14,605 nucleotides of DNA from contig JAUWLN010000029.1 of NCBI GenBank assembly GCA_030613665.1, positions 1 to 14,605 of the forward strand, written 5' to 3'. Made by a program: the position numbers and the translations under genes. This DNA is from Dehalococcoidia bacterium. Lineage in GTDB: Bacteria; Chloroflexota; Dehalococcoidia; Dehalococcoidales; RBG-16-60-22. Of the stretch, positions 7,444 to 13,634 are shown in pieces. A model generated the notes under the pieces. It was given only the letters and a program-made list of their open reading frames with translations, searched no databases and was not told the DNA's origin. The stretch's first letter is position 1, and every line of letters begins with the position of its first letter.

Positions 7444-8577
7444 TCACTCGCTCTCCAGTTCAAGACTCCACTGCGTGGCCCCGGAAAAAGCATCCACCGC
7501 GTAGAGGACATCATCGGCGCTGTGAATATAGATAACGCCATCGCCGGCGGCCAGGGGCGCGAAAATCTCCTCCTCCAGGTTAACCAGCGGTTTTTTCTGC
7601 CCGGTACCGGCATCCAGAGAATACACCTGCCCTGCCTCTACCGCCACGATTACGCTGCCAGCAGCCAAAATCGGAGAGGAACTTACCGGGCTTTCCAGGT
7701 CAAAGACGACCCTTTTTTCACCGTTCTCAGCTTTCAAGGCATGCACCTTGCCGTCCACTGAACTGGCATAGATAATGCCATCATCGCCCAGCGGACGTGA
7801 CCAGAACCAGTTGTCGGCCTGATATTTCCAGCGCAGACTGCCGTCAATCTCACTCAGGGCATACAGATACCGGTCGAAAGAGCCGAAATAAACTGTCCCG
7901 TCGTATACCAGCGGGGTAGCGACAATTGCCCCCTCCGTTTTAAACTGCCATTTTAGACTGCCGTCAGCCACATTCAGCGCATACAGCTTGTTATCAAAGG
8001 AGCCTATATAAACCGTATCGCCCTTAACGGCCGGCGTCCCCCAGATTTTCCCCTCGGATTCAAATACCCAGAGTTTATCTCCAGTTGCCGCATCGAGCGC
8101 GTAAAGACTGCCATCGGAACCGCCGAAATAGACTTTGTCCCCCGCGGCCATTGGCCCGCCCACAATCGGGTCGAGCTCATCCTCCCGCGGATAGACCCAG
8201 CGCGAGGCGCCCGTCTCCCTGTTTATGGCATACATCTTACCGTTATAGCCGGTTATATAGACCAGTTCCGCCGTCACCGCTGGTGTTCCGTAAATGGCTA
8301 CCGCTTCCGTTCCCTGTGTACAGCTGAAGAGATTGCTTGACTGCTTTTGCTTAAACGGAACATCCGGCCAGAGGCGCTCCTGGGTGGATTTGTCAATGGC
8401 GACCAGTTTGCCACCCATTGAACCCAGAAAGAGAGCCCCATCAGTAACGGAAACTCCCGACCAGCCTCTCGGTATACCCTGAGCCGGTCGACACGAAGGT
8501 ATGGCCAGCCCACTGGCTAATACCAGGAGCAACACTGCCAGAATCAGCACCTTCCCTATCATTCGCTTCTGCAACAA
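7444..8577 (-). CDS. Exported PQQ-repeat beta-propeller protein (BamB-like fold)
   Basis: The 377 residues begin with a signal-like hydrophobic segment (KVLILAVLLLVLASGLAIPSC); the Cys could be lipidated, although Pro at -2 is unusual. The rest is seven or eight PQQ-type propeller blades of about 40 residues, with repeated patterns such as VYFGGSDGSLYALDAATGDKLW, VYIGSFDNKLYALNVADGSLKW and VYFGSFDRYLYALSEIDGSLRW. No dehydrogenase domain is present, so a scaffold or binding role is more likely than an enzyme. The TTG at 8575-8577 has AGGAG upstream; an in-frame ATG at 8562 is an alternative without a good ribosome binding site. It sits inside the yidD-yidC cluster, 11 bases before yidC, which suggests a link to membrane-protein assembly. 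Its function is unknown. Confidence 0.88.
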   Translation of the reverse strand: MLQKRMIGKVLILAVLLLVLASGLAIPSCRPAQGIPRGWSGVSVTDGALFLGSMGGKLVAIDKSTQERLWPDVPFKQKQSSNLFSCTQGTEAVAIYGTPAVTAELVYITGYNGKMYAINRETGASRWVYPREDELDPIVGGPMAAGDKVYFGGSDGSLYALDAATGDKLWVFESEGKIWGTPAVKGDTVYIGSFDNKLYALNVADGSLKWQFKTEGAIVATPLVYDGTVYFGSFDRYLYALSEIDGSLRWKYQADNWFWSRPLGDDGIIYASSVDGKVHALKAENGEKRVVFDLESPVSSSPILAAGSVIVAVEAGQVYSLDAGTGQKKPLVNLEEEIFAPLAAGDGVIYIHSADDVLYAVDAFSGATQWSLELESE

Positions 8578-8634
8578 CTGTTTCCTACTCCTCGCCTTGC
8601 TTCATAATATATAAAGGATTAACTCTCCCCGCAT

Positions 8635-8844
8635 TCACGGCACCGGGTCATAGCCCCCCTCATGCAAAGGGTGTCAGCGACCGAGACGTCTTGCTCCCAG
8701 CCAGATTCCCTTAATCAGACCATATCTGGTAATCGCCTCACTGGTGTACTGAGAACAGGTGGGGGCGAATCGACAGGAATGCAACGTGACCTGGGACAGG
8801 GTTATCTGATAAAGCCTAATTAGGCCCAAGGCCAATTTTTTCAT
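8635..8844 (-). CDS. yidD: YidD membrane-insertion factor with an in-frame TGA at the conserved Cys
   Basis: Small membrane-associated protein that aids YidC-dependent insertion. From the ATG at 8842-8844 the protein reads MKKLALGLIRLYQ, then SCRFAPTCSQYTSEAI and GARRLGR, and stops at a TGA (8674-8676) after 56 residues. YidD proteins normally continue RCHPF..GGYDPVP. Here the codons after the TGA read HPLHEGGYDPVP and then a second TGA (8635-8637), exactly the family C-terminus. So one TGA replaces the conserved Cys and everything else is intact, with a read-through length of 69 residues plus stop, normal for YidD. The possible causes are selenocysteine, a very recent nonsense mutation or a sequencing error. 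A conventional caller would report 8674-8844. The start overlaps the end of rnpA by 29 bases, as is common. Confidence 0.85.
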
Positions 8845-9178
8845 AATTCTCAACCAGCAAGCCGGCTCGAGACAGCAAATCCTTAACTGCTGCCGCAAGT
8901 TCAGCATAACTAACACCAGCCGTATATGAACGGGCAATAAAGATAATATCCCACCCTGTTTGCAGAGAGGTAGACCGCAGAATTTCACGGAGCAAACGTT
9001 TCACCCTGTTTCTCATGACTGCCCCGCCTACCCGACGGCCCACCGAAAAACCATATCTGGAAAATGTAAGTCCGTTAGACAGTGCCTTCATCACCAGTAA
9101 GTTATTCTTCCACGACCTGCTTTTATTATATACCAGCGCATACTGCGCTGGTTTCTTCAGATACTGCTCACCCCTCAC
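8816..9178 (-). CDS. rnpA: Ribonuclease P protein component
   Basis: Protein subunit that binds the catalytic RNase P RNA and helps it cleave 5' leaders from pre-tRNAs. The 120 residues contain the family signature RNRVKRLLREILR (the RNR motif) after RYGFSVGRRVGGAVM, and an N-terminal LKKPAQYALVYNKSRSW segment with the usual aromatic residues. The start is a GTG at 9176-9178 with GAGGG eight bases upstream. Its 3' end overlaps yidD by 29 bases, and it follows rpmH by 34 bases, the standard rpmH-rnpA-yidD arrangement. The RNase P RNA gene is not in this window. Confidence 0.93.
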   Translation of the reverse strand: MRGEQYLKKPAQYALVYNKSRSWKNNLLVMKALSNGLTFSRYGFSVGRRVGGAVMRNRVKRLLREILRSTSLQTGWDIIFIARSYTAGVSYAELAAAVKDLLSRAGLLVENYEKIGLGPN

Positions 9179-9212
9179 TTCACACGCCCTCTGTATAACC
9201 AGCTACCACGTA

Positions 9213-9353
9213 TCAAACGACCGTTAATCTCTGGCGACCTCTCAATCGCCTTGCTTTCAAAACGGCGCGTCCGCCCCGTGTGCTCATCCGCGCTCGGAAA
9301 CCGTGCTCTCTCTTCCTTGGAATGCTTTTCGGTTGATATGTTCTTTTTGGCAT
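9213..9353 (-). CDS. rpmH: 50S ribosomal protein L34
   Basis: This short 46-residue gene reads MPKRTYQPKSIPRKREHGFRARMST and continues RGGRAVLKARRLRGRQRLTVV, a complete and typical L34. The ATG is at 9351-9353 and the stop TGA at 9213-9215. A weak GGTG lies a few bases upstream of the start. It heads the rpmH-rnpA-yidD series. L34 is often encoded next to dnaA and the replication origin, but neither is seen here. The 87 bases between rpsR and rpmH show no convincing terminator or promoter, so both clusters may form one long transcript. Confidence 0.95.
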   Translation of the reverse strand: MPKRTYQPKSIPRKREHGFRARMSTRGGRAVLKARRLRGRQRLTVV

Positions 9354-9440
9354 TTCAGTTCACCGCAATAAGTAATGACCTTTTTCTCTTTTTCTTCCGG
9401 GAATTTAAGGGGAAACGTCGCTGTTCACCGTCGCTACCGG

Positions 9441-9731
9441 TTAACCAACCGTATCCGGCTCATACATATGGACCGGCGACTGCGGCAACAGAGCCAGGTG
9501 ACGAGCTCTTTTAATTTCCCTGGCCAGAAGGCGCTGATGTTTAGCACAGGTACCGCTTCTCCGACGCGGCGCGATTTTTCCTCTATCGGTAATGAAGTGG
9601 AGTAGTCTCCTCGAATTCTTATAATCTATGACCTGCGATTTGTCCACGCAAAACGCACATACCTTGCGCTTAGGTACATATCTTGGCCTGGTCCACTTCT
9701 TAGCCCTTGGTGCTTCCCTCGCTTCTGCCAT
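9441..9731 (-). CDS. rpsR: 30S ribosomal protein S18, zinc-binding form
   Basis: Small-subunit protein that pairs with S6 on the platform. The 96 residues include the S18 core KSQVIDYKNSRRLLHFITDRGKIAPRR and GTCAKHQRLLAREIKRARHLALLP. The cysteines in KRKVCAFCVDK together with CAKH form the likely zinc site of the C+ type. A C-terminal extension of about 12 residues (SPVHMYEPDTVG) follows the usual LLP end. The ATG at 9729-9731 has AAGGG seven bases upstream. It lies 29 bases after ssb, as expected for the rpsF-ssb-rpsR operon. rplI, often next, is absent. Confidence 0.95.
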   Translation of the reverse strand: MAEAREAPRAKKWTRPRYVPKRKVCAFCVDKSQVIDYKNSRRLLHFITDRGKIAPRRRSGTCAKHQRLLAREIKRARHLALLPQSPVHMYEPDTVG

Positions 9732-9760
9732 TCACAACCCTTTCAACTTTCATTAAATAT

Positions 9761-10228
9761 CTAAAATGGAACATCATCGGGTTCCAGTTCCGCACTATCA
9801 CTTTCCTCGAGCTTGCCACCGGTACCAGTTCCTTCCTCCAACTTGTCACCGGTACCAACTCCTTCCTCCAGCTTTTCCTCGGGAAATGGTGATGCCCCTC
9901 TACGGTCAAGGAATATCACCTTGTTGGCAATTACCTCTGTCTTTGAATGCTGCTGCCCATCCTGCCCCTCCCAGGTACGAGTATGCAACCTGCCTTCAGC
10001 ATAGACCAGCCGCCCTTTGGCCAGGAACTGGTTGCACTGTTCGGCAAGCTTATTCCAGGTTACCACGCTGAACCACTCCGTTTCCTGCCTGCGCTCTCCT
10101 TCTGGAGTAGTTGACGCCCAGTTTGTAGCCACACGAAATGAGGTTACGGGCTTTCCATTTGGAGTGAACCGCATTTCCGGTTCCCCGCCGACATTCCCGA
10201 TTATGGTCACTTTATTAAGACTTGGCAT
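9761..10228 (-). CDS. ssb: Single-stranded DNA-binding protein
   Basis: Protects single-stranded DNA in replication, repair and recombination and recruits partner proteins through its C-terminal tip. The OB fold spans about residues 1-110 (MPSLNKVTIIGNVGGEPEMRF at the start, TEWFSVVTWNKLAEQCNQFLAKG, VIANKVIFLDRR). A short disordered linker built from repeats of KLEEG.GTG. follows, and the protein ends in the acidic tip EPDDVPF, as in functional SSBs. The 155 residues are of normal length. The ATG at 10226-10228 is preceded by purine-rich AGGAGTGAGGGAG. It lies between rpsF (59-base gap) and rpsR (29-base gap), a conserved order that couples S6, SSB and S18 synthesis. Confidence 0.96.
   Translation of the reverse strand: MPSLNKVTIIGNVGGEPEMRFTPNGKPVTSFRVATNWASTTPEGERRQETEWFSVVTWNKLAEQCNQFLAKGRLVYAEGRLHTRTWEGQDGQQHSKTEVIANKVIFLDRRGASPFPEEKLEEGVGTGDKLEEGTGTGGKLEESDSAELEPDDVPF
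9811..9880 (-). repeat. 30-bp tandem repeat in the ssb linker
   Basis: Units at 9811-9840 and 9841-9870 match at 26 of 30 bases, and the next 10 bases begin a third, diverged copy. They encode ten-residue units KLEEGVGTGD and KLEEGTGTGG, then KLEES. The repeat keeps frame, so copy number changes would only lengthen or shorten the disordered linker. Confidence 0.85.
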
Positions 10229-10287
10229 GGCTCCCTCACTCCTTTTACCCTCACCTTTTTACAGAGATGCCAGGGTAACCTCCCAGT

Positions 10288-10632
10288 CTAACCACCAACC
10301 TTTAACAACAGGTGCCGTAAAACGTGCTCTGATATGTTCAGGCTTGCGTCCAATTCTTTAGTCCAGGTGGGTTTCATCTTGCATCGCGTCAGCGCGTAAT
10401 TACCCTCCAGGTTACGTTTAATTGGATAGGCCAGCTTTCGCTTACCCCACCGCTCTTCCTCGGATATGACCCCACCTTTACCGGTAATGAACTGGCTTAC
10501 ATTTTTGAGCGCAGTTTCAAGAGCTTCCTCACCGGCTTCAGAACTGACCACTAATACCAGTTCATAGTCCTGTAACTGTTCTACTTCTGTTTCTGTCTTT
10601 GCTTCTTCTCTCTTATTTTTGCTTATCGCCAT
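10288..10632 (-). CDS. rpsF: 30S ribosomal protein S6
   Basis: Small-subunit protein that binds S18. The 114 residues hold the S6 fold from QDYELVLVVSSEAGEEALETALKNV, through GGVISEEERWGKRKLAYPIKRNLEGNYALTRCKM, to LDASLNISEHVLRHLLLKV. About 20 charged residues precede the fold (ISKNKREEAKTETEVEQ). The ATG at 10630-10632 is chosen over an upstream in-frame start at 10671, because a consensus -10 box at 10660-10665 lies inside that stretch. A weak GGA-type ribosome binding site is present. It is the first gene of rpsF-ssb-rpsR. Confidence 0.94.
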   Translation of the reverse strand: MAISKNKREEAKTETEVEQLQDYELVLVVSSEAGEEALETALKNVSQFITGKGGVISEEERWGKRKLAYPIKRNLEGNYALTRCKMKPTWTKELDASLNISEHVLRHLLLKVGG

Positions 10633-10659
10633 TTTCCAATCCAGTAAATTTTCTCGCCC

Positions 10660-10688
10660 ATTATACCACAAACGGAAGACACCGACAA
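10660..10688 (-). promoter_or_regulatory. Promoter of the rpsF-ssb-rpsR operon
   Basis: On the minus strand, TTGTCG (10688-10683), a 17-bp spacer and a perfect TATAAT (10665-10660) precede rpsF. The predicted start near 10653 leaves a 5' untranslated region of about 20 bases. No long leader with an S6:S18-binding RNA would fit between the promoter and rpsF. Confidence 0.75.
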
Positions 10689-10751
10689 TGCGTTACCAGA
10701 CCAGACATTTTACCATACTCTCTGTCACTTATCACTACCCGAAGGACAAGC

Positions 10752-10780
10752 TTGACATAGTATACCACTTTTGCTACACT
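10752..10780 (+). promoter_or_regulatory. Promoter of the tRNA-Asp gene
   Basis: A perfect -35 TTGACA (10752-10757), a 17-bp spacer and the -10 TACACT (10775-10780, 4/6 match) lie upstream of the tRNA. Transcription would begin near 10787, giving a 5' leader of about 48 bases for RNase P to remove. It is divergent from the rpsF promoter about 65 bp away. Confidence 0.72.
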
Positions 10781-10834
10781 CCAGTTAAGTACAGAGGGAT
10801 AATACATCCGTGCCGTCCTTTTGTATTATCAGAT

Positions 10835-10911
10835 GGCCCCGTGGTGTAGCGGCCTAACATGCCACCCTGTCACGGTGGAGATCGCGGGTTCAAATCCCGC
10901 CGGGGTCGCCA
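10835..10911 (+). tRNA. tRNA-Asp (anticodon GTC), CCA encoded
   Basis: A complete cloverleaf: acceptor GGCCCCG pairs with CGGGGTC (one G-T pair), the anticodon stem CCACC/GGTGG encloses the loop CTGTCAC with anticodon GTC at 10869-10871, and the T arm CGCGGGTTCAAATCCCGC is intact. Discriminator G73 is followed by an encoded CCA (10909-10911). Anticodon GTC reads both aspartate codons. No strong terminator was seen between it and the convergent transporter gene. Confidence 0.97.
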
Positions 10912-10965
10912 GTGCAGCCACGTGGTGCGCATTCCTCTATTGTGCGAGGCGCTGTCCCGGATTCA

Positions 10966-11838
10966 TCAGGCTACAGAGATTAGTGCCACACCCGATGCTA
11001 TTAAACACGAGCCAATAATTCGTCCCCTGCCGAATGATTCGCCCAGTATAATAGTGCCCAACAAAACACCAATCACTATACCGATTTCCCGCGCCGGGAC
11101 GATATAACTCACCTGCGTGAATTGCATAGCCATTAACACTAATCCATAAGCAAGAAACATAAGCAGCCCGGCGATGGGGACAATTTTGAGATTTCCCTGG
11201 CCCTCGTTTCGGACAGCTACCTTGCCGTGGGCGTGAAGCATATACGGGGAAAGCACAACAGCACCACCAAGCGCCAGCAAATACATATAGAGAAACGGAC
11301 TCACGTAACCCACGCCCACCTTATCCCACACAGACTGTACCGCGTTGACAATACCGGTGAGCACGGCATACCTGGCTCCGACATCATGAAAAAGCTTGAG
11401 AGGGTCGCGGAAGAATTGCTGAAAATGACCCCACCAATAAACGGTATATATTCCGGAGATAACCAGAATGATTCCGGCTATGGCAAGTGAAGATATGGTT
11501 TCCTGCAGGATGAAAACTCCGAGTACCGGGACAAGCGCTGGCCCGATGCCTCGAGCAATAGGATAAGCAAGCGAGAGGTCGGCATAGGTATAACTCCGCC
11601 CGAGCAGTACGAAATACAGCGCGTGTAATATCACAGTACCCAGTACGAACCACCAACCGGGATAGCTGATTGATTCTGTCAACAATAATACAATCGCTAA
11701 AGGGGAAAGAAGTATGCTGATGGATACCAGCATCCACCAGATAAATAGCTCCTGATTTGTAGCTCTTTTCGCCAGTAAATTCCAGGAAGCATGGGCTATA
11801 GCTGACAGGAGAATTAACCCGAGTGCAATTAAAGTCAT
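10966..11838 (-). CDS. EamA/DMT-superfamily membrane transporter
   Basis: The 290-residue protein is almost wholly hydrophobic, with about ten membrane helices in two EamA-like halves. The first half begins MTLIALGLILLSAIAHASWNLLAKRA, a typical EamA start, and includes YADLSLAYPIARGIGPALVPVLGV. The second half repeats the pattern with FTQVSYIVPAREIGIVIGVLLGTIILGE. Family members export metabolites or take up nutrients; the substrate cannot be told from sequence. The ATG at 11836-11838 is chosen over the TTG at 11877, because the intervening DNA carries a good promoter and the ATG fits the family. No Shine-Dalgarno sequence precedes it. It is transcribed divergently from the RraA-family gene and convergently with tRNA-Asp. 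Confidence 0.88.
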   Translation of the reverse strand: MTLIALGLILLSAIAHASWNLLAKRATNQELFIWWMLVSISILLSPLAIVLLLTESISYPGWWFVLGTVILHALYFVLLGRSYTYADLSLAYPIARGIGPALVPVLGVFILQETISSLAIAGIILVISGIYTVYWWGHFQQFFRDPLKLFHDVGARYAVLTGIVNAVQSVWDKVGVGYVSPFLYMYLLALGGAVVLSPYMLHAHGKVAVRNEGQGNLKIVPIAGLLMFLAYGLVLMAMQFTQVSYIVPAREIGIVIGVLLGTIILGESFGRGRIIGSCLIASGVALISVA

Positions 11839-11847
11839 AGCGGTAAT

Positions 11848-11877
11848 AGTATAGTACCAGCGTATCACGGTTGCCAA
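11848..11877 (-). promoter_or_regulatory. Promoter of the EamA transporter gene
   Basis: On the minus strand, TTGGCA (11877-11872, 5/6), an 18-bp spacer and TATACT (11853-11848, 5/6) end only 9 bases before the ATG at 11838. The predicted mRNA would start within about 2-4 bases of the start codon, that is, leaderless. The rest of the gap to the RraA-family gene (11878-12103) shows no other clear element. Confidence 0.6.
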
Positions 11878-12103
11878 TTCACTGGCTCTCCCAGGCCGCG
11901 AAACGGAGTCCAGAAATCCTCAAATTAGTAGCGTATGCTAACCTCTAGCCTTACGCGTGCTGCCCTATTGAGCGGGGTGCCATATTGAGAATCCGGGCTT
12001 GCTGTATTTCCTGAAAACCAATAAGCTAAAAGGTAACGCTGCCACACCTGCTGATATATTATACTCGCGGTAGGTGCCCCATCTGGAACCGGAGGTTTTG
12101 GAG

Positions 12104-12781
12104 ATGGTTGATTTTAGAAAAGAACCGGAAATCCTTGACACAATTCGAGGTAGACTGGACACCGCATTAATCTCTGACGCCCTGGATGATTTGGGGGCTC
12201 ACGAACAGGTTATGATGTCCAACATACGCCCCGCCTATGATGGGGCAACTGTTCTCGGTTATGCCTATCCCGCCGTAACTGTGGAAATGTATGAAGTCGG
12301 TGATGAAGGGTACCCGAGTATGCCCGAGACGGTTGATTCCCTGAAGCCGAACGACGTGCTGGTACTGGGCGGGCACCGGCCATCACATTCTTGTATTTGG
12401 GGTGATTTAGTCTCCGTAGCCGCCAAAGCCCGCGGCGCCAACGGAGCCGTGATAGACGGCAATACCAGAGACATTCATGAAATCATAAAACTGCAATTTC
12501 CGGTATTCAGCAGTGGGATAGGAATAGCTACCCCCCTAGGCAGAGCCAGGGTCAGCGCTCATGGTTGTCCGGTACGATGCGGCGGAGTTCTTGTTAACAT
12601 TGGGGACATCGTATTTGGTGACATTAATGGCGTGGTTGTAATTCCGCGAGAACTTGTAACGGAAGTCATTCCCCTGGCACTGAAGAGAGTGAAAGGGGAG
12701 GAGACACTTCGTAACAAGTTACTCAAGGGAGAACTGATGCGCAGTGCTCAACCCAAGGACAGTGATAGTCGGTGGTTATGA
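12104..12781 (+). CDS. RraA / HMG-CHA aldolase family protein
   Basis: The family (once called dimethylmenaquinone methyltransferase) includes class II pyruvate aldolases, oxaloacetate decarboxylases and the RNase E regulator RraA. The 225-residue protein carries the metal and substrate signature GD-x20-RD: Gly100-Asp101 in CIWGDLVSVAAKARGANGAV and Arg122-Asp123 in DGNTRD. This favours an active aldolase or decarboxylase over a pure RraA regulator. Later motifs are HGCPVRCGGVLVNIGDIVFGDINGVVVIP. The ATG at 12104 has a perfect GGAGG eight bases upstream and is preferred to the GTG at 12074. The next two genes run the same way after a 127-base gap with its own promoter, so co-function is possible but unproven. 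Confidence 0.85.
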   Translation: MVDFRKEPEILDTIRGRLDTALISDALDDLGAHEQVMMSNIRPAYDGATVLGYAYPAVTVEMYEVGDEGYPSMPETVDSLKPNDVLVLGGHRPSHSCIWGDLVSVAAKARGANGAVIDGNTRDIHEIIKLQFPVFSSGIGIATPLGRARVSAHGCPVRCGGVLVNIGDIVFGDINGVVVIPRELVTEVIPLALKRVKGEETLRNKLLKGELMRSAQPKDSDSRWL

Positions 12782-12848
12782 CATTAAAAAGGACGCCGAT
12801 GTGCAATTACGATGCGCAAGAGCAAGAATTAGTAAAAACCGGTCGGAT

Positions 12849-12878
12849 TTGCTAGAATATTTCTGAAAGTTTTATTAT
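12849..12878 (+). promoter_or_regulatory. Putative promoter of the ferredoxin-protein operon
   Basis: TTGCTA (12849-12854), an 18-bp spacer and TATTAT (12873-12878) lie in AT-rich DNA before the ferredoxin-domain gene, giving a start near 12885. GGAGG at 12897-12901 is the ribosome binding site, seven bases before the ATG at 12909. The two boxes match consensus at 4/6 and 5/6. Confidence 0.45.
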
Positions 12879-12908
12879 AAGATATATGCAGAAATTGGAG
12901 GTTGATGC

Positions 12909-13634
12909 ATGATTATTAACGAAGACTGTATTGGATGTCGATTATGTGTGCCTTACTGTCCGATGAGTGCTATCAGCATGGACCGGGCAGCCAAGGTAGC
13001 CAAGATTGACCAGGATGAGTGTGTTGAATGCGGGGTCTGTTTAAGAGCGGAGGTATGCCCGGTTGATGCCTTTGTTGAGGAAGTTCATGACTGGCCCCGT
13101 TCGGTGAGGGTTGCTTTTTCCAATCCGCTTGTAGTGCACAAGGAGACCAGGGTCCCCGGTAGAGGCACCGAAGAGGCGAAGACCACCGATGTTACCGGCC
13201 GTTTCAAGAGAGGTTTTGCTGGTGTGACTGCGGAGATGGGGCGCCCCGGCATCGGGGTTAAATTCTACGATGTAGAGAAGGTAGCCCAGGCGATGGCCAA
13301 AACAGGGGTAGAGTTTGCCGGCGACAATCCGGTCACTCATCTTATGGTTGACAAGAGCACCGGCAAGATAAACAGTGAGGTTCTCAATGAAAAAGTGTGC
13401 TCGGCCATGATTGAGAGCATTACTAAGGTGGAGAATATACCGGCGGTGATTAAAGCACTGAGGGAGGCCGCTGCACAGATTGAATCGGTTTTTACCCTGA
13501 CTATCTCGACCAAACTTGAGGCAGATGGTTCCGCGCTCTGTGAAAAGCCTCTGGAAGAACTTAAAGTGCCTTTATACATCAACGGTAAAGTCAACGTTGG
13601 CCTGGGTCGCCCGTTATTCAAGGAGGAATCATAA
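12909..13634 (+). CDS. Ferredoxin-domain protein, 2x[4Fe-4S], possibly 6-hydroxynicotinate-reductase-like
   Basis: The N-terminal 55 residues form a two-cluster ferredoxin: Cys7, 10, 13, 17 (CIGCRLCVPYCP) and Cys38, 41, 44, 50 (CVECGVCLRAEVCP, with five rather than three residues before the last Cys). The other 185 residues, including DVTGRFKRGFAGVTAEMGRPGIGVKFYDVEK and FAGDNPVTHLMVDKSTGKINSEVLNEKV, form a separate domain. I associate this domain loosely with proteins annotated as 6-hydroxynicotinate reductase; the link is from memory and uncertain. There is no signal peptide, so it is cytoplasmic. The stop codon directly abuts the next ATG, and AGGAGG for the next gene lies inside this one, so the two are translated together. 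An electron-transfer or reductase role is inferred. Confidence 0.75.
   Translation: MIINEDCIGCRLCVPYCPMSAISMDRAAKVAKIDQDECVECGVCLRAEVCPVDAFVEEVHDWPRSVRVAFSNPLVVHKETRVPGRGTEEAKTTDVTGRFKRGFAGVTAEMGRPGIGVKFYDVEKVAQAMAKTGVEFAGDNPVTHLMVDKSTGKINSEVLNEKVCSAMIESITKVENIPAVIKALREAAAQIESVFTLTISTKLEADGSALCEKPLEELKVPLYINGKVNVGLGRPLFKEES

Noticed and set aside
6810..7535. 241-codon open frame on the plus strand across yidC
   Set aside because: It is opposite to yidC and its upstream gene and translates to an unrelated Cys/Ser-rich sequence without known motifs.
8674..8676. Genome-wide reading of TGA as an amino acid
   Set aside because: jag, the PQQ gene, rpmH, EamA and the RraA-family gene all end properly at TGA, so only a local recoding at yidD could be considered.
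8845..8988. N-terminal extension of yidD within rnpA
   Set aside because: The extra 48 residues are the rnpA sequence in another frame; the YidD family starts at MKKLALGLIRLYQ (ATG at 8844).
9630..9655. TTGTCCACG as a DnaA box
   Set aside because: It matches the TTATCCACA consensus at 7/9 only, is single, and lies inside the conserved CVDKSQVIDY part of rpsR.
10912..10965. Terminator between tRNA-Asp and the transporter gene
   Set aside because: Only short, interrupted pairings such as CCTC/GAGG can be drawn, and there is no T tract.
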